From NCBI GenBank assembly GCA_030152605.1, contig JASLJB010000081.1:1-7112 (forward strand): a DNA stretch of 7,112 bases, read 5' to 3'. Position numbers and translations under genes: made by a program. The notes below the pieces were generated by a model. It saw nothing but the letters and a program-made list of their open reading frames with translations. It had not been told where the DNA came from and ran no database searches. The DNA comes from Acinetobacter sp. GTDB lineage: Bacteria > Pseudomonadota > Gammaproteobacteria > Pseudomonadales > Moraxellaceae. Positions 1 to 5,218 of the stretch are shown one piece after another. Numbering within the stretch: position 1 is the first letter of the stretch; each line of letters begins with the position of its first letter.

Positions 1-19
1 TGTCCAAACTCAGATGGCT

Positions 20-25
20 AGGGAA
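20..25 (+). promoter_or_regulatory. Ribosome binding site of ybfF
   Basis: AGGGAA precedes the ATG at 29 with a short gap (5 bases after AGGG). The alternative ATG at 14 has nothing resembling a Shine-Dalgarno sequence in the 13 bases before it, so this site decides the start. Confidence 0.55.
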
Positions 26-28
26 ATA

Positions 29-793
29 ATGATACTCAATCTTGAACATACACAAGCGCAACAGCCGACTCAACATCCACCTTTATTACTCATTCATGGT
101 CTATTTGGCAGTATTGGCAATTTAGGCGTGATCGCACGGGCTTTCCAAGAACACTATGATGTGATTCAGGTCGATGTGCGTAATCACGGTCAGTCTGCAC
201 ATACGGATCAGATGGATTATCAGGCCATGGCACAGGATATCGTGGAGACATTGGATCATTTGGGTATTGAGCACGTCAGTGTGATTGGGCATTCCATGGG
301 CGGCAAGATCGCCATGGCATTTGCTGATCTGGCACCGACGCGGCTTAAACAGTTAGTGGTGTTAGATATGGCACCCTATGCTTATCAAGAAAACCATCAC
401 GATGAAATATTTAAAGCATTGTTTGCAGTGAAAGATGCGCATCCTGAATCACGTAAAGACGCCACCACCATAATGCAGCAATACATCAAAGTGCCGATGG
501 TGAATCAGTTTTTACTCAAGTCATTTTACCAAGGACAGTGGCGCTTCAATGTCGATGCCTTATATAACCGCTATGCACAGATCTTGAGTTGGCACGTGAT
601 CGCGCCCTGTGATGTTGAAGCATTATTTTTACGCGGCGCCAACTCGGCCTATGTGGCCGAAGCCGCGCAACAACAAGCAGTGATGCAACAATTCCCGCAA
701 GCAACGATTAAAGCCATCGACAACGCTGGCCATTGGTTACATGCCGAACAAGCTCAAGCGGTCATCGATGAAATCAAAGCTTTTTTAAATTAA
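29..793 (+). CDS. ybfF: YbfF-type alpha/beta-fold hydrolase (esterase)
   Basis: A cytosolic serine hydrolase of the alpha/beta-fold family, closest in my reading to E. coli YbfF, an esterase acting on acyl (thio)esters. With the start at 29 it has 254 residues, the same length as I recall for E. coli YbfF. Visible signatures are the oxyanion-hole motif HGLFGS (residues 23-28), the conserved VRNHGQS stretch (50-56), the nucleophile elbow GHSMGG with Ser89, an aspartate in VVLDMAP (Asp113) and the late histidine in NAGHWLHAE (His235), giving a full Ser-Asp-His triad. No signal peptide or membrane segment is seen. An in-frame ATG at 14 would add five residues, but it has no ribosome binding site, whereas AGGGAA lies just before the ATG at 29. 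Another frame has a stop at 19-21, so an upstream gene may end just before this one; too little is visible to call it. The physiological substrate is unknown. Confidence 0.9.
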   Translation: MILNLEHTQAQQPTQHPPLLLIHGLFGSIGNLGVIARAFQEHYDVIQVDVRNHGQSAHTDQMDYQAMAQDIVETLDHLGIEHVSVIGHSMGGKIAMAFADLAPTRLKQLVVLDMAPYAYQENHHDEIFKALFAVKDAHPESRKDATTIMQQYIKVPMVNQFLLKSFYQGQWRFNVDALYNRYAQILSWHVIAPCDVEALFLRGANSAYVAEAAQQQAVMQQFPQATIKAIDNAGHWLHAEQAQAVIDEIKAFLN

Positions 794-873
794 GGCGTAC
801 TTCAAAAAAGCTACATACTAGGACTGTATCAGGTGCAATGCTGCGGTGCATAGTCACATTGATCACAGCGACC

Positions 874-911
874 AAGCGCTTCACTTTTGCAATGGGTGAA
901 GCGCTTTTTTT
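874..911 (+). terminator. Rho-independent terminator after ybfF
   Basis: A perfect 11-base stem, AAGCGCTTCAC (874-884) with GTGAAGCGCTT (896-906), closes an 11-base loop and runs into seven T's (905-911). It lies about 80 bases after the ybfF stop. The other strand lacks a T-run on its exit side, so it should act only on plus-strand transcription. Confidence 0.88.
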
Positions 912-1065
912 ATAAATTCGAATCGCGAGTGGCTAGGGGCTGTTGATGGATCACCATTGCTCCGGATTTACCTGTTTGCAACATCAGCAGCACACTACAA
1001 ATCACTAAGATTGCACCCATAACGGGTAGCAATGAAATATCAATAGCCCCCCATATACCTACATA
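910..1065 (-). pseudogene. Possible 3' remnant of a membrane-protein gene
   Basis: On the minus strand an open frame ends in TAA at 910-912, and its last ~51 codons read like a genuine protein end. A short segment with GIWGAID leads into a hydrophobic helix of about 20 residues (ISLLPVMGAILVICSVLLML), then a polar tail with GKSGAMVIHQQ. The layout resembles the last transmembrane helix of an inner-membrane permease, for example of an ABC transporter, but the family cannot be fixed from this much. Upstream the frame runs to 1188, antisense to brnT, without further recognisable protein, so the 5' part of the gene seems to be gone. The stop codon overlaps the T-run of the ybfF terminator. It could also be a chance open frame. 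Confidence 0.35.
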
Positions 1066-1072
1066 AATGTAG
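1059..1072. promoter_or_regulatory. Inverted repeat upstream of brnT, candidate BrnA operator
   Basis: CTACAT-AA-ATGTAG is a dyad with 6-base perfect arms that ends 32 bases before the brnT start. A second small dyad follows (ACAC-TTTT-GTGT, 1075-1086). BrnTA operons of other bacteria are repressed by the BrnA antitoxin, whose ribbon-helix-helix-like domain binds short inverted repeats at the promoter. Assigning that role here is inference from position and symmetry. No convincing -35/-10 pair could be fixed. Confidence 0.35.
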
Positions 1073-1104
1073 TAACACTTTTGTGTGTTGTTGAGTATTA
1101 TTGA

Positions 1105-1407
1105 ATGGGAATAGAATTTGAATGGGATGAATCTAAAAATAAGAGCAATCAGAAAAAGCATCAAATTAGTTTTGAAACTGCATTGCATATTTTCAAAGAT
1201 CCATTTCTATTGAGTAGACAGGATCGCTTTGAGAGCGGTGAATATCGATGGCAAGCTTTGGGTTTGATTGAGAATCAAATGGTCATTTTGGTGGCGCACA
1301 CGGCACAATTTGATCAGTTTACTGAAGTTATTCGGATCATCTCTGCACGAAAAGCAACATCACAGGAGAAAAAAGCATATGAGCAAAATCGTTCGTTACA
1401 AACATAA
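1105..1407 (+). CDS. brnT: BrnT family toxin of a type II toxin-antitoxin system
   Basis: A 100-residue protein of the BrnT family, ribonuclease toxins with a RelE-like fold that stop translation and are neutralised by BrnA. Family hallmarks read in order: the N-terminal EFEWDESKN (residues 4-12), KKHQISFETA (17-26), the DP turn (32-33), RQDR followed by GEYRWQALG (38-53), the strand MVILVAHT (59-66), and the C-terminal EVIRIISARKAT with EKKAYEQ (74-94). The last block is typical of BrnT ends. The protein appears complete. The ATG at 1105 has only a weak ribosome binding site (GAG at 1093-1095), but starting there gives the normal family N-terminus. The gene overlaps brnA by 29 bases, the usual toxin-first order of this family. 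By eye the pair is more AT-rich than ybfF and the dehydrogenase gene on either side, which fits an acquired module. Confidence 0.9.
   Translation: MGIEFEWDESKNKSNQKKHQISFETALHIFKDPFLLSRQDRFESGEYRWQALGLIENQMVILVAHTAQFDQFTEVIRIISARKATSQEKKAYEQNRSLQT
1364..1368 (+). promoter_or_regulatory. Ribosome binding site of brnA inside brnT
   Basis: AGGAG sits 10 bases before the ATG at 1379, within the 3' end of brnT. It decides the antitoxin start: the same frame is open further upstream (an ATG at 1268), but that would add 37 residues with no counterpart in BrnA proteins. Confidence 0.7.
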
Positions 1408-1702
1408 GCTCGATGATCTACCAGCGCTTTCTGCATCACAAAAGGCAGAGATAGAGGCATTGCAACATAGTTCAGATGCAGAAATAGATTGTTCGGACAT
1501 TCCAGAATTAGATGACAAGTTTTGGAAAAATGCGATCCAAAATCCTTTTTATAAACCTGTTAAACAATCAACCACTGTCCGTATCGATGCAGATGTTATG
1601 CAATGGCTGAAATCTCAAGGCAAAGGCTATCAGACCCGTATGAATAAAATTCTTCGTGATGCCATGCTCAACGATCTTAAAAATCACACCAAGTTAGACT
1701 AG
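1379..1702 (+). CDS. brnA: BrnA family antitoxin
   Basis: A 107-residue antitoxin that binds and neutralises BrnT and normally represses its own operon. The N-terminal half (about residues 1-60) is charged and probably the toxin-wrapping part; it includes the ELDDKFWKNA segment (43-52) typical of the family. The C-terminal half is the ribbon-helix-helix-like DNA-binding region: strand TTVRIDADV (65-73), then helix MQWLKSQ, the conserved GKGYQTRMN (81-89), and helix KILRDAMLNDL (90-100). The start at 1379 is chosen from the AGGAG site and the family length. The reading frame overlaps the end of brnT by 29 bases, which suggests coupled translation. Its stop codon enters the hairpin that follows. 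Confidence 0.9.
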   Translation: MSKIVRYKHKLDDLPALSASQKAEIEALQHSSDAEIDCSDIPELDDKFWKNAIQNPFYKPVKQSTTVRIDADVMQWLKSQGKGYQTRMNKILRDAMLNDLKNHTKLD

Positions 1703-1728
1703 CGTTCTGCTGAAGCACAGCAGAACGC
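1702..1728 (+). terminator. Hairpin at the end of brnTA, probable terminator
   Basis: A perfect 11-base stem, GCGTTCTGCTG (1702-1712) with CAGCAGAACGC (1718-1728), closes a 5-base loop. It begins with the last base of the brnA stop codon and lies between convergent genes (the dehydrogenase gene ends at 1745 on the other strand). The downstream tract (ATTTACAG) is a poor U-run, so it may act as a weak terminator or as a 3'-end stabilising structure. Neither exit side has a proper T-run. Confidence 0.55.
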
Positions 1729-1744
1729 ATTTACAGCAATGCAA

Positions 1745-3019
1745 TTAACCTGGATAGGTGCCACGCTCAATTCGTGCCAACAAGATCCGTTCACAGGCCA
1801 AGATATAGGCTGCGGTACGTAGTGAACATTTCACCCGCTGCGCTGTATCCCAAATCGCGTGTAAGGCGTCTTGTAATATCCGATCCATACGTTGATTTAT
1901 TTCTTGTTCTGTCCAGAAATAACTGGCCAAATCTTGCACCCACTCAAAATAACTCACCGTCACACCGCCGGCATTACAGATCACATCGGGCACCAGTAAG
2001 ATATTGCGTCGCGCCAAAATCTCATCGGCCTTGGTCAAGGTTGGACCATTGGCACCTTCTAAGATCAAGCGTGCCTGAATTTTTTCCGCGACGGCTTCAT
2101 TGATCACGCCCTCAAGTGCCGCAGGGATAAAGATCTCGGCCTCCACATCCCAGAACTTTGCAGCTTGGATTTGGTCGGACACGGCATAGCCTTCGATCTT
2201 GCCATGCAGTTTTTGATAGTCCATCAATGCCTGAACATCGATACCCGCAGACTGGTATAGAGTGGCACTATGGTCTTGAACACACACGACTTTTGCGCCA
2301 TCCGCAGCAAATAATAGCGCGGCTTCTCCACCCACATTACCAAAGCCCTGTACACAGACTTTGGCGCTGGCGATATCGAGATTGATTTTTTTGCAGGCTT
2401 CAACGCCAGTAATATATACCCCGCGGCCTGTGGCACGTGAACGTCCCAATGAACCGCCCAAATGCACCGGTTTACCGGTGACTACGCCAGTCACGGTATT
2501 GCCGGCATTCATCGAGTAAGTGTCCATGATCCACGCCATGACTTGTGGGTTGGTTCCCACATCGGGGGCGGGAATGTCTTTTTGTGGGCCGATCATCATG
2601 TTGATTTCAGAGGCATAACGACGGGTAAGCCGTTCCAGTTCTTTTTGTGAGAGTCGTTGTGGATCAACGCGCACACCACCTTTGGCGCCGCCAAAGGGCA
2701 GATTGACTGCGGCACACTTAATCGTCATCCATGCAGATAAGGCCATGACTTCACTTAAGTTCACATCGGGATGATAACGTAAGCCGCCTTTACCCGGACC
2801 GCGCGTCAGACTGTGTTGTACCCGAAAACCTTCAAAGTGTTCAATCGAACCATCGTCCATTTCTACAGGTATATCGACGATTAATGCACGTTTAGGACGA
2901 CGTAAATGGCCTAAACGTTTACGCACGGCGTCAGTTAAATAGGGTTCGACTTGATCCAGCTGGGCTAAAAAGTTATCCCATGCACTACTATTTTTGTCTA
3001 CATAACTCAGCGTTTTCAT
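1745..3019 (-). CDS. gdhA: Glutamate dehydrogenase (Glu/Leu/Phe/Val dehydrogenase family)
   Basis: A 424-residue enzyme expected to catalyse reversible oxidative deamination of L-glutamate to 2-oxoglutarate and ammonia in the cytosol, linking amino-acid breakdown to the TCA cycle. Substrate-domain motifs: GPGKGGLRYHP (residues 74-84, Lys77), WMTIKCA (Lys101), PFGGAKGG with the catalytic Lys113, and PAPDVGT with Asp153. The Rossmann domain shows GFGNVG (225-230) and an aspartate in VVCVQDHS near the end of the second strand. Later come LEGANGPT (320-327) and PDVICNAGGV (344-353). The length matches the ~420-residue class of Bacillus RocG/GudB rather than the ~447-residue NADP enzyme of E. coli, so catabolic NAD use is likely but not proven. 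AAGGGA (3027-3032) lies 7 bases before the ATG. The symbol is generic; the cofactor and the exclusion of leucine as substrate rest on overall similarity. Confidence 0.92.
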   Translation of the reverse strand: MKTLSYVDKNSSAWDNFLAQLDQVEPYLTDAVRKRLGHLRRPKRALIVDIPVEMDDGSIEHFEGFRVQHSLTRGPGKGGLRYHPDVNLSEVMALSAWMTIKCAAVNLPFGGAKGGVRVDPQRLSQKELERLTRRYASEINMMIGPQKDIPAPDVGTNPQVMAWIMDTYSMNAGNTVTGVVTGKPVHLGGSLGRSRATGRGVYITGVEACKKINLDIASAKVCVQGFGNVGGEAALLFAADGAKVVCVQDHSATLYQSAGIDVQALMDYQKLHGKIEGYAVSDQIQAAKFWDVEAEIFIPAALEGVINEAVAEKIQARLILEGANGPTLTKADEILARRNILLVPDVICNAGGVTVSYFEWVQDLASYFWTEQEINQRMDRILQDALHAIWDTAQRVKCSLRTAAYILACERILLARIERGTYPG

Positions 3020-3083
3020 TCTTCAATCCCTTTTCCGCTTCCGCACAGCAAAACCATGAACAACGATAAAATGATAAATATAT

Positions 3084-3114
3084 TGCTCAGCTTTTATCTG
3101 ATATCAGCTGAGCA
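3084..3114. promoter_or_regulatory. Nested inverted repeats upstream of the glutamate dehydrogenase gene
   Basis: TGCTCAGCT (3084-3092) and AGCTGAGCA (3106-3114) are perfect 9-base arms around 13 bases. Overlapping the right arm is a perfect palindrome, CTGATATCAG (3098-3107). The element lies 65-95 bases upstream of the start codon, in the range of an operator, or a leader hairpin if transcription starts further out. The core TGATATCA recurs only upstream of hglS in this window. Confidence 0.45.
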
Positions 3115-3606
3115 GGTTTATGTTGGATTTATATTGGATTACTGGCAGTATTTTATTTGGCTATTTAACTCAAATTGTTTAGTGATCTCGTTTGATTAGA
3201 TACGTTGATAAAACTAAAAACAATGATTTGAATATAATCATATTTATATAAAAAGGAAGCCTAGAAGATAAGAATTAAAATCCTTGGCTTATTCTATTTT
3301 TTCACACGGTATATTCTTAATAAAAACAGCAAAGCCAATAGCAATATAAAGCTAAACGATAAAATTAAAATCGATTCAGACCTAAATGTCTTATATATAT
3401 TTCAAACCTTGATCCCATCGGTGGTAGCGTAATTGAGCTTGATTTTTACATCATATCTTATTGTATTTAATCGATTTATTCTTGTTGTGTGGCGCAACTC
3501 TTATCTTGGTGATGCGAACAGGCACATCTAACAAGTCAAAGTGATTTATTTTAGATTCACTATAATGGGTTTTCTTGGGTGGTGAATTGTGATTCTGTTT
3601 AGGGTT

Positions 3607-3674
3607 GTATTAAACTCTGGGTCTTATATTGAATAGGGTTTAATTTTTAAAACATATCCTACAGAGTTTAATAC
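3607..3674. repeat. 68-base element bounded by 13-base perfect inverted repeats
   Basis: GTATTAAACTCTG (3607-3619) is the exact reverse complement of CAGAGTTTAATAC (3662-3674), with 42 bases between. The 10-base core arms are each bordered by TA. Neither side has an exit T-run, so it is a poor terminator. It could be a small MITE-like insertion, a long hairpin of an RNA, or a regulatory cruciform; the sequence does not decide. No clear longer target duplication was found beside it. Confidence 0.5.
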
Positions 3675-3760
3675 TGATTGGACTGGATTAGGTAATTGAA
3701 TGAAGCAATTGAATTAAAGTTTAAGTCATTGTCTATATTCTACTCGAAAGTGTTTTTTGT

Positions 3761-3803
3761 AAAACCAGCTGAGTAAAATCATGCTGAGCTAAACCTTACT
3801 CAG
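3761..3803 (-). terminator. Possible terminator of lysR
   Basis: On the minus strand CTGAGTAA (reading 3803-3796) pairs with TTACTCAG (3776-3769), an 8-base stem across 19 bases that includes the lysR stop codon. It is followed by CTGG and a TTTT run (3764-3761). The long loop and the gap before the T's make it a weak candidate. Confidence 0.35.
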
Positions 3804-4716
3804 AACAGTCATGCGCTGCTGGCATGCCCAGTGCATCTTGAATCCATTGCAGCATGGCCAAAATCTTTGGGCTTTGTGACATGGCGCTGGGGTAGACCAT
3901 GTAATAACAGCGCTGGGTATTGAGGTGATAGGGCCAAGCCAGAATCAGCGATCCTTGTTCGAGTTCACGTTGCACAAAAAATTTAGGCACGATCGCGATT
4001 CCGGCTTGGATGATGGCGGCCTGAACACAGGCGGTAAAAGTATCAAAGCGCGGGCCAATGTAGCTCCGATCATGCTGAAATTCTTGGGCTTGGAAATAAG
4101 TTTCCCAAGCACGCGGGCGGGCACGGGATTGAATCAAGGTATAGGCTTTAAAATCCTCAAGTTGTAGTAACGGAAGTCCGCGCAGGGCCGGCGAACACAC
4201 CGCAATACATTCTTCTTCAAACAACTTAACGCTGGTCATATTACGCCAAATACCATCGCCATATAAAAATGCTAAATCAGTCCGGGAAATGTCCAGATCC
4301 GCAGAACTAAACTGTTCTTGGATGTCGAGGCTGATCTGCGGATATAAGGCATTGAAGCCTTGCAACAGGGGAATCAGCCAACGTGAACATAGGGTCGGGT
4401 GCGAAACAATATTTAAGTTTTCTGCTTGGTTACGGTGCGCGAGCACCTTGAGCACGGCGCTTTCGATATGGTTGAGGATACTCTGGCTCTGTTCAAGAAA
4501 AAGCTTGCCGATCGGTGTCAGTTGTAGGCCCTGTATGCTGCGTTCAAACAACTGCACCTTTAAAATTTCTTCTAAATGCGCCACTTGTTTACTGATCGCA
4601 CTCTGGGTCATGTGCAGTGCCTGCGCCGCTTGGGTAAAACTCTGATAGCGCGCCGAAGCTTCAAAGCAACGTAATGAGGTGATCGATGGATATTCTTTAA
4701 TTTTAAGTTTCTGCAT
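3796..4716 (-). CDS. LysR family transcriptional regulator
   Basis: A 306-residue LysR-type regulator, the normal length of the family. The N-terminus carries the winged helix-turn-helix: SLRCFEASARYQSFTQAAQ (residues 14-32), the recognition segment MTQSAISKQVAHLEE (36-50), then VQLFER and LTPIGKLFL (66-74). A linker helix follows (about 75-95), then a two-lobed periplasmic-binding-protein-like effector domain (about 96-295) with SRWLIPLL, IAVCSPAL and GIAIVPKFF. The N-terminal SLRCFEA(S/A)AR style is that of the GcvA-like branch. It probably works as a tetramer, but the effector cannot be read from sequence. The start at 4716 has a modest ribosome binding site, AGAAGA (4725-4730), 8 bases away. 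It lies downstream of hglS on the same strand, 502 bases apart, making hglS and its own promoter the first targets to consider; the dehydrogenase gene downstream is another. Confidence 0.92.
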   Translation of the reverse strand: MQKLKIKEYPSITSLRCFEASARYQSFTQAAQALHMTQSAISKQVAHLEEILKVQLFERSIQGLQLTPIGKLFLEQSQSILNHIESAVLKVLAHRNQAENLNIVSHPTLCSRWLIPLLQGFNALYPQISLDIQEQFSSADLDISRTDLAFLYGDGIWRNMTSVKLFEEECIAVCSPALRGLPLLQLEDFKAYTLIQSRARPRAWETYFQAQEFQHDRSYIGPRFDTFTACVQAAIIQAGIAIVPKFFVQRELEQGSLILAWPYHLNTQRCYYMVYPSAMSQSPKILAMLQWIQDALGMPAAHDCSE

Positions 4717-4731
4717 CGGATTGATCTTCTT

Positions 4732-4761
4732 TGAATGCTGTCCTTTTCAGCATTCATCATA
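4732..4761 (-). promoter_or_regulatory. lysR promoter and candidate autoregulatory operator
   Basis: TGAATGCTG (4732-4740) and CAGCATTCA (4748-4756) form a perfect 9-base dyad with a 7-base spacer, ending 15 bases before the lysR start codon. Immediately upstream in the direction of transcription is TATGAT (minus strand, 4761-4756), a good -10 hexamer; no convincing -35 was found. A dyad at the expected start point fits autorepression, common for LysR regulators. As RNA the same sequence forms a hairpin with AAAAGGA in its loop, so a leader effect on translation is an alternative. Confidence 0.5.
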
Positions 4762-5119
4762 ACCAAAGCCAATTTAAAATCCAGAATCCAAATTTCAGCG
4801 ATTTCAAATGCCGTGCTCAACCTTAGTCAGCAGCAGAAACAATTCAACCCGTCGGCGACATGCTTTTAATTTGCATTCAGGCTGTTGAGGTGTGTGACTG
4901 CTTGATTTTCTCAGGCTGAGTTGTAGCCTTATGGTATGTGTAAAATATTGATCATTATTTGAGCTTGGTTATTTTTTAATATTAATATTCAATTACTTGT
5001 CTTTGAAATTTATCCACAAATGGTGCGGATAAAGCTTGGGATAAACGCCAGTGAAGCCAATACGCTTAAGTTGTTTTACACTGAATCAAATCGCAAACGC
5101 GAGCACTCAGATCTGGTTT
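4762..5119. other. Intergenic region between hglS and lysR
   Basis: No supported gene. Items visible are two copies of TCAGGCTG (4877-4884 and 4911-4918), the second inside the palindrome CTCAG-G-CTGAG (4910-4920); a 12-base AT palindrome AATATTAATATT (4978-4989); and a 7-base inverted repeat TTTATCC/GGATAAA (5009-5015 and 5027-5033) whose left part contains TTATCCACA, identical to the consensus DnaA box. None can be given a firm role. Confidence 0.5.
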
Positions 5120-5162
5120 AAAAAAAAAGTTCATAGCAGGCGTCTAAATTCCCGATATGAAC
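5120..5162 (-). terminator. Probable Rho-independent terminator of hglS
   Basis: Read on the minus strand, GTTCATA (5162-5156) pairs with TATGAAC (5135-5129) across a 20-base loop and is followed directly by nine T's (5128-5120). It lies about 57 bases after the hglS stop. The stem is short and the loop large, but the uninterrupted T-run at the right place supports it. It implies that hglS and lysR are separate transcripts. Confidence 0.55.
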
Positions 5163-5218
5163 CAAATTGTGTTTTATTTAAGCTGTTTTATTTGAATAAG
5201 CTTGTTATTTTCATGTAT

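Larger units (their letters stand above)
3020..3795. other. AT-rich 776-base intergenic region
   Basis: No credible gene is seen between the glutamate dehydrogenase gene and lysR. Contents: the dehydrogenase ribosome binding site and operator-like dyads at the left, a 20-codon hydrophobic open frame (3120-3182, plus strand), a perfect TATAAT at 3561-3566 without a matching -35, a 68-base element with 13-base inverted repeats (3607-3674), and a hairpin at the lysR end. The length and lack of open frames suggest decayed sequence or an unannotated RNA; nothing specific supports either. Confidence 0.6.

Noticed and set aside
14..28. Earlier start of the YbfF-type gene at 14
   Set aside because: No ribosome binding site, and the start at 29 gives the expected family length of 254 residues. 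It cannot be wholly excluded, because the frame is open to the window edge.
1268..1378. Longer brnA starting at the ATG at 1268
   Set aside because: The extra 37 residues are a shadow of brnT and do not resemble BrnA; a good ribosome binding site precedes 1379.
1774..2650. Several open frames antisense to the glutamate dehydrogenase gene
   Set aside because: They lie inside a complete conserved gene, have no recognisable motifs and are best explained as shadows of its codon use.
3561..3566. Perfect TATAAT as a promoter on the plus strand
   Set aside because: No -35 hexamer at 16-18 bases, no extended -10 and no downstream gene; expected by chance in AT-rich DNA.
4978..5033. Possible replication origin (AT-rich palindrome plus a DnaA box)
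   Set aside because: Only one DnaA box, no cluster, no iterons, and no dnaA, dnaN or rep gene in the window.
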